Assembly: GCA_947628395.1 (NCBI GenBank) | Contig: CANQZP010000059.1 | Coordinates: forward strand, 1-8,439 | DNA: 8,439 nt | From: an uncultured Clostridia bacterium | GTDB taxonomy: Bacteria; Bacillota; Clostridia; TANB77; CAG-508 | Direction: 5' to 3' | Shown: piece by piece, positions 1 to 6,640 of the stretch | How positions within the stretch are numbered: the first letter of the stretch is position 1 | Layout: every line of letters begins with the position of its first letter | Translations under genes and position numbers: made by a program | The notes under the pieces: generated by a model | Databases searched by the model: none | What the model saw: only the letters and a program-made list of their open reading frames with translations | Told to the model about the DNA's origin: nothing

Positions 1-478
1 AGCTAGACATATAAGTGTTTCTACTAGTGGATTAGTTCCTTATATAGATAGATTAGCTAAAGAAAATATTCAGTGTACATTATCTGTTTCACTACATAGT
101 AGTGATAATAATAAAAGAAGTGAGATGATGCCTGTAAATAAAGTTTATCCTATCGAAGAATTAATTGAAGCATGTAAAAATTATATAAAAATAACGAATC
201 GAAGAATATCTTTTGAATATGCTTTAGCAAAGGACAATAATGATAACTTAGAAGATGCTAAAAAACTTGCTAAATTATTAAAGGGTATGCTTTGTCATGT
301 TAATTTAATACCAATTAATCCAATAGAAAGTGGTAAATTTAAGAAAAGTACAAATGAAAATATTATTAAATTTAGAGATTTTTTAAATGAACATGGAATA
401 GTTGCAACAATTAGGAGAGAATTAGGTTCTGACATTGATGCTGCTTGCGGGCAGCTTAGAAGGCAGAATTTAAAATAA
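1..478 (+). CDS. rlmN: 23S rRNA (adenine(2503)-C(2))-methyltransferase RlmN, 3' part only
   Basis: This is the C-terminal 158 residues of a radical-SAM methyltransferase; the frame enters at base 2 and is open to the window edge, so the start and the CxxxCxxC iron-sulfur motif lie outside. RlmN methylates C2 of A2503 in 23S rRNA (and A37 of some tRNAs), tuning the peptidyl-transferase centre. Visible family signatures are RHISVSTSG, the SLHSS segment, MPVNKVYPIEEL, NLIPINP, and near the end GSDIDAACGQLR. The Cys in AACGQL, nine residues before the C-terminus, is the methyl-carrying cysteine of the family (Cys355 in E. coli RlmN). Family members are about 345-350 residues, so a little under half is present. 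The gene ends 14 bp before stp, matching the usual Firmicute order rlmN-stp-prkC. The related resistance enzyme Cfr is less likely given this housekeeping context. Confidence 0.95.
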   Translation, partial: ARHISVSTSGLVPYIDRLAKENIQCTLSVSLHSSDNNKRSEMMPVNKVYPIEELIEACKNYIKITNRRISFEYALAKDNNDNLEDAKKLAKLLKGMLCHVNLIPINPIESGKFKKSTNENIIKFRDFLNEHGIVATIRRELGSDIDAACGQLRRQNLK

Positions 479-492
479 AGAAGAGGTAGAAA

Positions 493-1224
493 ATGAAAGT
501 TTTTGCAAAATCAGATATTGGTAGAAAGCGAAGTATGAATCAAGATAGCTTTTCAGTATTTGAAGATGAAGAAAGTAAACTAAATTTATATATTTTAGCT
601 GATGGAATGGGTGGTTATAAAGGTGGAGAAATAGCGAGCAGAGTCGCTGTTACTGCAATAGAAAAATATATAAAAGAAAAATTTAATTCTAATATGAAAA
701 AACATCAGATTCTTAAGATTATTGAAGATGCTATAGAATTTGCTAATAATGCTATTTATGAGGAATCAGAAGTAGATGAAGAGCTTCAAGATATGGGAAC
801 TACTGTTGAGGTATGTTTGATTCTTGATAATAAAGTGTATATAGGTCATATAGGTGATAGTAGAATATATAGGATAAGGGGTAATACAATAGAAAGAATT
901 ACTACTGATCATAGTTATGTTGAAAAATTAGTAAGAGATGGAGAGATTACTAGAGAGGAAGCTTATACTCATCCAAAGAAAAATTTACTTATAAAAGCTC
1001 TAGGTACAGAAAAAAAAGCTGAACCTGATTTGCTAAATATAGATATAAAACAAGATGATATTTTATTAATATGTTCAGATGGACTTACAAATATGATTAG
1101 AGAAAATCAAATTTTGAAAATTATAAAAGAAAATGAAGAGTTAGCTGAAAATAATTTAATAGAAAAAGCAAATGAAGCTGGGGGATTAGACAATATAACT
1201 GTTATCATCATAAATAATAAATAA
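493..1224 (+). CDS. stp: PP2C-family serine/threonine protein phosphatase (Stp/PrpC)
   Basis: This 243-residue metal-dependent phosphatase removes phosphate from Ser/Thr residues phosphorylated by the PrkC kinase encoded just downstream. PP2C motifs occur in order: DIGRKRSMNQDS with metal-binding Asp18; LADGMGGYKGGE with Asp37-Gly38 of the binuclear metal centre; DMGTTVE near residue 100; GHIGDSRIYR with Asp122; TTDHSYVEKLV; ICSDGLTNMI with Asp196; and GGLDNITVI with Asp233. Length and motif set match the compact bacterial Stp/PrpC enzymes, which lack a membrane anchor, so it should be cytosolic. A ribosome binding site AGAAGAGG lies just upstream of the ATG. It sits 14 bp after rlmN and 20 bp before prkC, so the three are very probably co-transcribed. 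No key residue is missing. Confidence 0.96.
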   Translation: MKVFAKSDIGRKRSMNQDSFSVFEDEESKLNLYILADGMGGYKGGEIASRVAVTAIEKYIKEKFNSNMKKHQILKIIEDAIEFANNAIYEESEVDEELQDMGTTVEVCLILDNKVYIGHIGDSRIYRIRGNTIERITTDHSYVEKLVRDGEITREEAYTHPKKNLLIKALGTEKKAEPDLLNIDIKQDDILLICSDGLTNMIRENQILKIIKENEELAENNLIEKANEAGGLDNITVIIINNK

Positions 1225-1244
1225 ATTTTTAAGGAGAGATAAAA

Positions 1245-3275
1245 ATGAATTTGATAGGCAAAATGCTTGCAAATAGATATGAGATAATTGAGAAAATTGG
1301 AAATGGTGGTATGGCCACAGTATATAAGGCTAAAGACCATGTATTAAATAGAAATGTTGCTGTGAAAATTTTAAAAGATGAGTTTATTACAGACAATGAA
1401 TTTATAAAAAGATTCAGAACAGAGGCTCAGTCAGCAGCAAGTCTTACTCATCCAAATATTGTTTCTATATATGATGTAGGAAATGAGGGAGATATTTACT
1501 ATATTGTAATGGAACTTATTCAAGGTAAGACTTTAAAAGAAATTATAAATGAAGATGGTAAATTATCTTGGAAATGGTCTGTTAATATTGCAATTCAAAT
1601 GGCTTCAGCTCTAGAGACAGCTCATAAAAATGGTATTATACATAGGGATATAAAACCACACAATATTATAATAACTGAAGATGGAATGGCTAAGGTAACA
1701 GATTTTGGTATTGCAAAAGCAGTTTCAAATTCTACTATAACTGCTTTTGGAACTACAATAGGTTCAGTTCATTATTTTTCACCAGAACATGCTAAAGGTG
1801 GTTTTACAGATGCTAAGTCTGATATATATTCACTTGGTGTTGTAATGTATGAAATGTTAACAGGAAGAGTTCCTTTTGATGCGGATACTCCTGTTTCTGT
1901 TGCATTAATGCAGGTCCAAGAAGATCCTATTGAGCCTATAAAATTGAATTCTCAAATTCCTATTAGTGTTGATAAAATAATTTTAAAAGCTATGCAAAAA
2001 GACCCAGCTGATAGATATCAAAATGCAACTGATATGCTTATAGATTTAAGTACTTCTTTAAAAAGACCAGATGAAGATTTTGTTCATATAAATAATAGTA
2101 AATATGATACTCTTCAGACTCAAAAAATTTCTACTCTTTATGATTTAGAAGGAAAAGTAAGAAAAGATGATGAAGAGGAAGAAGAGGAAGAAAAGCCAGT
2201 TAAGAAAAAGAAGAAAGATGGAAAATTAAAAGCATTTTTCAAAAAACATGTTATTCTTTCAGTTTTACTTCTTGGTATATTAATCTTTGGATTAGCATTA
2301 GGTGGAACAATTTTATTTATGAATTTAACTAAGAAAAAACAAATAACAATGCCAAATTTAGTTCAAAATGAACAAGGAGAAAATTTAACTGAAGAGGAAG
2401 CTAAAAAGATTTATAAAGATTGTGGCTTTAAAAATGATTTAAAAGTTGAATATTTAGAAGACGAGAAGGTTGAGCCTGGTAAGGTAATAAAACAAAGTCC
2501 AGCTTATCAAAAGAATTATAAAGTTCTTATTACTGAGAAATTTACTATTTATGTAAGTAAAGAAAAAGAAGTTAAGATGATAAAAATGATAGATGTAGTT
2601 GGAAAAGAACAAGAAGATGCAGAAGATATGCTAGAAGAAGAAGGATTTACTAATGTAAAGGTTGAGCTAGAAAGTAGTGAAACTTTAAAAGCCGGTTTAG
2701 TAATTAGGGCTAGTGTAGAAAAAGATGAAGAGGTTGATTCTGAAAGTGAAATTATAATTTATGTAAGTACTGGAAGTAGTAAAATAGCTGTTCCTTCTGT
2801 TATTGGTATGACAGAAGCTGTAGCTAAATCTACTCTAGAAGGAGCAGGATTTAAAGTTACAGTTGAAAATTCTGAAGATTCTAGTAAATCAGATGGAGTA
2901 GTATTAAGACAAAGTAATTCAGATAAAGCTAATGAAGGTGATACTATTACTATTACTGTTAATAAATTGCCAGAAGATCATACAGTTACAATAAGTGTTA
3001 ATGCAGCTCCTTATTTAACAAAATCATCTGGTAGTTCATCATCAGATGATGAAACAGGGGATAATACATCTTCTGGTGAAAGTGTGAAAGTTGAGATTTA
3101 TGTTGGAAATGATAGAATAACAGATGCAGATACAATTGCAACAAAGAATTCACCTGTAGTTACTGCGACATGGACGACATCTGGAAGAAAAGAAATAAAA
3201 GTTGTAGTAAATGGAACAACTTTACCTACAAAAACAATTAATTTTAGTGATGGAGATCAATCAGTATCATTTTAA
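1245..3275 (+). CDS. prkC: PASTA-domain membrane serine/threonine protein kinase (PrkC/Stk)
   Basis: This 676-residue Hanks-type kinase senses muropeptides or other wall precursors through extracellular PASTA repeats and phosphorylates proteins of cell wall synthesis, division, translation and, in spore formers, germination. The kinase domain spans about residues 11-270: glycine loop GNGGMATVYK (19-28), VAVK with Lys41, Glu60 of helix C, HRDIKPHN (133-140), DFG (153-155) and SPE (179-181); all catalytic residues are present. A highly acidic and then lysine-rich juxtamembrane stretch (about 308-333) precedes one membrane helix (about 336-360). Three PASTA repeats follow at about 367-439, 444-508 and 513-574. 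After them comes a Ser/Gly/Asp-rich linker (594-612) and a beta-rich tail of about 65 residues to the C-terminus, resembling an Ig-like wall domain. The ATG has a good AAGGAGAG site. It pairs functionally with the upstream phosphatase gene. Confidence 0.96.
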   Translation: MNLIGKMLANRYEIIEKIGNGGMATVYKAKDHVLNRNVAVKILKDEFITDNEFIKRFRTEAQSAASLTHPNIVSIYDVGNEGDIYYIVMELIQGKTLKEIINEDGKLSWKWSVNIAIQMASALETAHKNGIIHRDIKPHNIIITEDGMAKVTDFGIAKAVSNSTITAFGTTIGSVHYFSPEHAKGGFTDAKSDIYSLGVVMYEMLTGRVPFDADTPVSVALMQVQEDPIEPIKLNSQIPISVDKIILKAMQKDPADRYQNATDMLIDLSTSLKRPDEDFVHINNSKYDTLQTQKISTLYDLEGKVRKDDEEEEEEEKPVKKKKKDGKLKAFFKKHVILSVLLLGILIFGLALGGTILFMNLTKKKQITMPNLVQNEQGENLTEEEAKKIYKDCGFKNDLKVEYLEDEKVEPGKVIKQSPAYQKNYKVLITEKFTIYVSKEKEVKMIKMIDVVGKEQEDAEDMLEEEGFTNVKVELESSETLKAGLVIRASVEKDEEVDSESEIIIYVSTGSSKIAVPSVIGMTEAVAKSTLEGAGFKVTVENSEDSSKSDGVVLRQSNSDKANEGDTITITVNKLPEDHTVTISVNAAPYLTKSSGSSSSDDETGDNTSSGESVKVEIYVGNDRITDADTIATKNSPVVTATWTTSGRKEIKVVVNGTTLPTKTINFSDGDQSVSF

Positions 3276-3311
3276 TTATTTTATATAGATTTATATGTAG
3301 AATAAAAAAAT

Positions 3312-3487
3312 TGGGCGTAACCGAAATCAAAGATTTCGACGCCCACATGTGCAAAATTGCTTCGCAATTATTGCACGAATCAAGGTAAATTAACTTTGTT
3401 GTATACGGAAAAATCTTAAATCTTGCCAAGATAAAAGCCAATTTTTCCTATACAATAAGAAAGGGCGGACGCAAGGCCCGCCCCTAC
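3312..3487 (+). repeat. Composite palindromic (multi-hairpin) intergenic element between prkC and rpe
   Basis: Four inverted repeats stand almost back to back in a 253-bp gap. (1) 3312-3345: TGGGCGT pairs with ACGCCCA and CGAAATC with GATTTCG, with an AAA loop and a 3-nt bulge. (2) 3349-3376: GTGCAA/TTGCAC enclosing AATTGC/GCAATT with a TTC loop. (3) about 3398-3456: TTGTATA and GGAAAAAT pair with ATTTTTCC and TATACAA around a small inner hairpin ATCTT/AAGAT. (4) 3473-3484: a GC-rich palindrome GGGCGG...CCGCCC followed by CCTACA. The first and last parts are far richer in GC than the flanking genes, which suggests inserted, dispersed repeat DNA of the REP/MITE kind. No hairpin carries a proper U-tract, so a terminator role for prkC is possible but not shown. 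The copy number in the genome is unknown. A short reverse open frame across it looks non-coding. Confidence 0.75.
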
Positions 3488-3528
3488 AAATGTTTGCAAT
3501 GATAATTAATCATATGAAAGGATAGGAT

Positions 3529-4191
3529 ATGGTTCAAATTTCTACTTCGATTTTAGATGTAAAAGAAGAAAATTGTGTAAAAACTTTTTATAATTTAGAA
3601 ACTGCTAAAACAGATTATTTTCATATAGATGTTATGGACGGAAAATTTGTAGAAAATAATACTGAAAAAAAGATGAAAGATTATGCTTTAAAAATATCTC
3701 ATATTTCAAATATTCCTTTAGATGTACATTTAATGTGCTCTGATGTGAAAAAGGCAATAGATGATTATATAGAACTAAATCCTGATAGAATAACATTTCA
3801 TTATGAAGCGGTAAAGGATAAAGAAGAAGCAATTTCATTCATAAAATATTTACAAGAAAATAATATTAAAGCAGGAATATCAATAAAACCTGAAACTAAA
3901 CCAGAAGAAATATATGATATTCTTCCATATTTACATATGGTTCTTATTATGACTGTTGAACCTGGAAAAGGCGGACAGAAATTAATTTTAGATATGATAG
4001 ATAAGGTAAAAAATATAAAAAAATATATTGATGAAAATAATATTGATATAGATATTGAAGTTGATGGTGGAATAAATGATTCTAATTTTAAATTGCTAGT
4101 TGAAGCCGGAGCTAATATATTAGTACCAGGAACTTATGTAATAAATTCTGATAATTTTCAGGATAGTATAAGTAAATTGAGAAAGGAGTAA
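3529..4191 (+). CDS. rpe: Ribulose-phosphate 3-epimerase family protein
   Basis: This 220-residue TIM-barrel protein belongs to the family that interconverts ribulose 5-phosphate and xylulose 5-phosphate in the non-oxidative pentose phosphate pathway. Motifs expected of the family are present: Ser7 in TSIL, FHIDVMDGKFV with metal ligands His32 and Asp34, DVHLM with His67, the phosphate-gripping loop TVEPGKGGQ (143-150), and EVDGGIN with catalytic/metal Asp179. Position in the prkC-rpe neighbourhood supports the Rpe call. It is somewhat divergent: classical enzymes have PSILSAD, NPGFGGQ and a GS near the last phosphate loop, where this one has TSILDVK, EPGKGGQ and PGTYVI. Allulose-6-phosphate epimerase, a close relative, is therefore a minor alternative. 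The start has an AAAGGATAGG site. The stop is only 3 bp before the next ATG. Confidence 0.92.
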   Translation: MVQISTSILDVKEENCVKTFYNLETAKTDYFHIDVMDGKFVENNTEKKMKDYALKISHISNIPLDVHLMCSDVKKAIDDYIELNPDRITFHYEAVKDKEEAISFIKYLQENNIKAGISIKPETKPEEIYDILPYLHMVLIMTVEPGKGGQKLILDMIDKVKNIKKYIDENNIDIDIEVDGGINDSNFKLLVEAGANILVPGTYVINSDNFQDSISKLRKE

Positions 4192-4194
4192 AAA

Positions 4195-5424
4195 ATGAAA
4201 AAGAAACTTTTAAGTATTCTTATAATTTTTTCTATTATTTTAAGCTTTGGCATAACTTTTGTAAATGCTGAAAATGAGGAAAATATTGATGTAAATAAGG
4301 CTCTTTATAGGGTAGATGGTGATGTGGTAACTCCTATTACAGATGATGAATCAGGAAGTGCTGATGAAATTATTCAGGATGGAGTTATTGATGAAAAGCA
4401 AAATGAAGATAGTGAATATGGAATAATGAAAATCAATGAGGATACTGATGCTCAAGATATTGAAACTGTAGAGAAGAATGTTTTTAAAGCAGATAGTGAA
4501 ATTACTGATAGTAAAAAAACAGTAAATGGTAATGAGTTTTTATGTTCTAACAAAATAAATATCGAAAACGAGACAATAAATGGAGATTTATTTATTTGTG
4601 GTAATAATGTAAAAATAAAAGAAGATGTAACTATAAATGGAAATGTTTTCATCTGTGCATCAAATATTGAGATTGATGCAAAAGCTTTAAGAGACGTATA
4701 TATTTTTGGTCAATATGTATCTATAGGTGAAAATGCTGAAATTGGTTATTCTTTATATTCAGGTTCAGAAATTTTAAAAGTAGCTGGAACAGTTAATAGA
4801 GATATAGAAGCTGTTGCTAATACTATAGAAATTAAAGATACTGCTAATATTTTAGGAGATTTTAATTATTCTGCAACGAAAGAAGCTGAATTTGAAAGAA
4901 CTTTAGTAAAAGGAGATATTAATTTCTCAAAACAAGTAATAAAAGAAAAGACTACTGCAGATGTTGTATTTGATTATGTAATTAGTTTATTAAAGAGCGT
5001 TATATTTACTTTAATTATTTTCTTATTGATATTATTAATTTCACCAAAATTTGCAAATAATTCAAAAGAATATATGAGTTTAAAAATATTAAAGTCTATT
5101 GGTATAGGACTTGCAAGTATAATTTTAATTCCAATAGTTGCAATATTCTTTATAATGATAAGTGGAACTTCAAATTTTGGATTACTATTGATTCCTATAT
5201 ACATTGTAATGTTTGCTATATCTATGTCAATTCTTACAATTGCAATAGCAAGCAAATTGGCTGAAAAGTTTGAGAAAATAAAGTTACCTATATTAGTACC
5301 AATTGTAAGTGTTGTTTTATGGCTTGTAGAACAAATACCTTATGTAGGTAGTCTTGTAATGTTATTTGGAGTATTAGCTGGTTTTGGAATTTTAGTACAA
5401 AATTTGTTCAAGAAAAAACATTAA
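4195..5424 (+). CDS. Secreted/membrane polymer-forming (bactofilin-like beta-helix) protein with C-terminal membrane helices
   Basis: The protein has 409 residues. It starts with a signal peptide (MKKK, hydrophobic to about 20, cleavage probably after VNA at 25), then an acidic low-complexity stretch (26-105). Residues about 110-245 repeat short strands of the type NGDLFICGNNVKIKEDVTIN and NGNVFICASNIEI, typical of bactofilin-like right-handed beta-helices. About five hydrophobic helices follow (near 262-283, 302-323, 328-351, 364-380 and 384-403), then a lysine-rich end (KKKH). I infer an exported beta-helix anchored in the membrane; its function is not known. Its ribosome binding site AAAGGAG lies inside the last codons of rpe and the gap is 3 bp, so translation is probably coupled. 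It occupies the place of thiN in B. subtilis but shows no thiamine pyrophosphokinase features. Confidence 0.75.
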   Translation: MKKKLLSILIIFSIILSFGITFVNAENEENIDVNKALYRVDGDVVTPITDDESGSADEIIQDGVIDEKQNEDSEYGIMKINEDTDAQDIETVEKNVFKADSEITDSKKTVNGNEFLCSNKINIENETINGDLFICGNNVKIKEDVTINGNVFICASNIEIDAKALRDVYIFGQYVSIGENAEIGYSLYSGSEILKVAGTVNRDIEAVANTIEIKDTANILGDFNYSATKEAEFERTLVKGDINFSKQVIKEKTTADVVFDYVISLLKSVIFTLIIFLLILLISPKFANNSKEYMSLKILKSIGIGLASIILIPIVAIFFIMISGTSNFGLLLIPIYIVMFAISMSILTIAIASKLAEKFEKIKLPILVPIVSVVLWLVEQIPYVGSLVMLFGVLAGFGILVQNLFKKKH

Positions 5425-5432
5425 GAAATTTG

Positions 5433-5461
5433 AAAAGGCTGACTTTAAAAGTCAGCCTTTT
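5433..5461. terminator. Bidirectional intrinsic terminator between convergent units
   Basis: A perfect 13-bp stem AAAAGGCTGACTT / AAGTCAGCCTTTT closes on a 3-nt loop starting 8 bp after the forward beta-helix gene. It reads as A-tract, GC stem, U-tract in both directions, so it can end the forward operon and the reverse nth unit. The reverse-strand stop codon of the small cysteine protein lies within it. Confidence 0.9.
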
Positions 5462-5573
5462 CATAATATACGCAGTCTTGCTCAGAATTTAATGTTTTTG
5501 TATTTATATTATCATAAGAGCAAAATCCATTTTTTTGATAAATACAATCATGTGAGCATGCTATATTTGTCAA
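5445..5573 (-). CDS. Small four-cysteine protein (42 aa), TTG start
   Basis: This is a short reverse ORF reading MTNIACSHDCIYQKNGFC and on to EKADF. Cysteines lie at 6, 10, 18 and 34 (C-x3-C-x7-C-x15-C), followed by VYYEK. Small proteins of this pattern (CxxxCxYQxxGxC ... CxYF/Y) are common in Clostridia; their function is unknown to me, though the cysteine spacing suggests binding of zinc or an iron-sulfur cluster. Support for coding: an excellent ribosome binding site GAGGTGAT (reverse strand, plus positions about 5578-5585) at proper distance from TTG, and no in-frame ATG upstream. It begins 51 bp after the nth stop on the same strand, so it is probably the second gene of an nth transcript. 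Its stop codon lies in the terminator hairpin. Confidence 0.72.
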   Translation of the reverse strand: MTNIACSHDCIYQKNGFCSYDNINTKTLNSEQDCVYYEKADF

Positions 5574-5624
5574 AGTTATCACCTCTTTAAAAGGTATTAT
5601 GGAAAGATTTATAAAAAATATTCA

Positions 5625-6257
5625 TTAAACAGCTACATTGTTACAATACTTTTTAATAGGACATTCCTGACATTTTGGATTTTTAGCTGTACAAGTATTT
5701 CTTCCATGATAGACTAAAAGATGATTTACATCTTTTAGATATTGTTTTGGAAATTGTTTTAATAAATCTTGTTCAATTTTTAAAGGTTCTGATTCTTCTG
5801 ATAATCCAATTCTATTTGATAATCTTTTTGCATGTGTATCTACTGCAATTCCTTGAGGATTATTAAAAGCATCTAGCATAATTACATTTGCGCTTTTTCT
5901 ACCTATACCTGCTAAAGTAACTAAATCTTCCATGTTTTCTGGAACTTTAGAATCGTAGACTTCAACTAAACGCTTGCAACATTCAATTATATTTTTTGAT
6001 TTATTTTTATAAAATCCACATGGATGGATTATTTTTTCTAATTCTTTAATATCTATTTTAGATAATTTTTCTGGAGTATCATATAATTTAAATAGAGAAG
6101 GAGTAGTTTTATTAACTCTTTCATCTGTACACTGAGCAGATAACATTACAGCAATTACAAGTTCAAATGGAGTTTTAAAATCTAAACTACATTTAGCTTC
6201 TGGATATGATTCTTTTAAAATTTCTATAATTTTTATTACATCTTTTTTTGATTTCAT
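5625..6257 (-). CDS. nth: Endonuclease III (DNA glycosylase/AP lyase)
   Basis: This 210-residue base-excision repair enzyme removes oxidised pyrimidines and cleaves the backbone at the resulting abasic site by beta-elimination. Motifs: LSAQCTDERVN (39-49) of the glycosylase core; the helix-hairpin-helix LAGIGRKSANVI with catalytic Lys121; VDTHAKRL with catalytic Asp140; and a complete C-terminal 4Fe-4S loop C189-x6-C196-x2-C199-x5-C205. The length equals that of the standard bacterial enzyme and nothing essential is missing. The ATG is supported by AGGAG on the reverse strand (plus 6264-6268). The gene diverges from the spoVM unit, sharing a short AT-rich promoter region in which a reverse TATAAT (plus 6291-6296) can be seen. 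MutY is excluded by length and by Lys121. Confidence 0.97.
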   Translation of the reverse strand: MKSKKDVIKIIEILKESYPEAKCSLDFKTPFELVIAVMLSAQCTDERVNKTTPSLFKLYDTPEKLSKIDIKELEKIIHPCGFYKNKSKNIIECCKRLVEVYDSKVPENMEDLVTLAGIGRKSANVIMLDAFNNPQGIAVDTHAKRLSNRIGLSEESEPLKIEQDLLKQFPKQYLKDVNHLLVYHGRNTCTAKNPKCQECPIKKYCNNVAV

Positions 6258-6282
6258 AATTTTCTCCTATTTTAAAATTTGT

Positions 6283-6312
6283 TTAACAATATTATACAAC
6301 AAATAATATAAT
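6283..6312 (+). promoter_or_regulatory. Putative promoter of the small-ORF/spoVM unit
   Basis: TTAACA (6283-6288) and TATAAT (6307-6312) are separated by 18 bp, 24 bp before the 49-aa gene. This resembles a vegetative promoter. In B. subtilis spoVM is under sigma-E, and a loose ATATT-type -35 (about 6290-6294) also exists here, so the sigma factor is uncertain. The AT-rich context makes chance matches likely. Confidence 0.4.
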
Positions 6313-6335
6313 ATATAAAGATGGGAGGAAGTAAA

Positions 6336-6485
6336 ATGTTAAGAGTATTGAAAAAAACAATTGCTGTATGTTTAATAGGATTTGGACTTGGAACGTTAAT
6401 GGTATTATTACTTCCTATTACTTGGTGGTTATTCATAATAGGTGTAGCTATTATTGCTATAGGTTTTATATGGCTATCTTGCTGA
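6336..6485 (+). CDS. Small hydrophobic protein (49 aa, two predicted membrane helices)
   Basis: The ORF starts MLRVLKKTIAVCLIGFG and ends GFIWLSC. A basic N-terminus (Arg3, Lys6, Lys7) precedes two hydrophobic helices at about residues 8-26 and 30-47, broken by LLLPITWW. Coding is supported by a near-ideal ribosome binding site, GGGAGG at 6323-6328, 7 bp before the ATG, and by its position at the head of a unit with spoVM, 19 bp upstream of that gene's GTG. I do not recognise a named family. From its neighbour I infer a small membrane protein that may be made during sporulation, which is not shown by the sequence. It is too short for ordinary gene callers with a high length cutoff. Confidence 0.68.
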   Translation: MLRVLKKTIAVCLIGFGLGTLMVLLLPITWWLFIIGVAIIAIGFIWLSC

Positions 6486-6504
6486 AAAGGAAAGAGGTGT
6501 AAAT

Positions 6505-6582
6505 GTGAAAGTAGTAGTAAAAAAAGCTCCTAAATTTTTAAGAGGTTTTATAAAGCTTATATTTGGGATAAAAGATACATAG
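6505..6582 (+). CDS. spoVM: Stage V sporulation protein M (SpoVM), 25 aa, GTG start
   Basis: The peptide begins MKVVVKKAPKFLRGFIKL and ends FGIKDT. It aligns without gaps to B. subtilis SpoVM (26 aa, beginning MKFYTIKLPKFLGGIVRAML): shared are Met1-Lys2, Lys7, the key Pro9, Lys10-Phe11-Leu12, Gly14, a basic residue at 17 and Gly21. SpoVM is an amphipathic helix that recognises the convex outer membrane of the forespore and anchors SpoIVA, the base of the spore coat; Pro9 is required for this in B. subtilis. The start is GTG with AGAGGTG 6 bp upstream; the overlapping ATG would meet a stop at once. Context is also right: in B. subtilis spoVM lies in the rpe-thiN-spoVM-rpmB order, next to rpmB as here. 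The gene shows that the host is an endospore former. Confidence 0.9.
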   Translation: MKVVVKKAPKFLRGFIKLIFGIKDT

Positions 6583-6595
6583 GAGATAAAAGTTA

Positions 6596-6627
6596 AAAGA
6601 AGTGGGATAATTAAATCCCACTTCTTT
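6596..6627. terminator. Bidirectional intrinsic terminator between spoVM and rpmB
   Basis: A 12-bp perfect stem AAAGAAGTGGGA / TCCCACTTCTTT with an 8-nt loop lies 13 bp after the spoVM stop and 13 bp beyond the rpmB stop. A and T runs flank both sides, so it can serve both convergent units. Confidence 0.9.
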
Positions 6628-6640
6628 AAATATATAAAAA

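Noticed and set aside
3312..3345. Hairpin as an intrinsic terminator for prkC
   Set aside because: The stem is good but is followed by CATGTGC and not by a T-run.
3244..3441. Reverse open frame of 65 codons across the prkC-rpe gap
   Set aside because: It runs through the palindromic element and the prkC 3' end, has no convincing ribosome binding site and no recognisable protein features.
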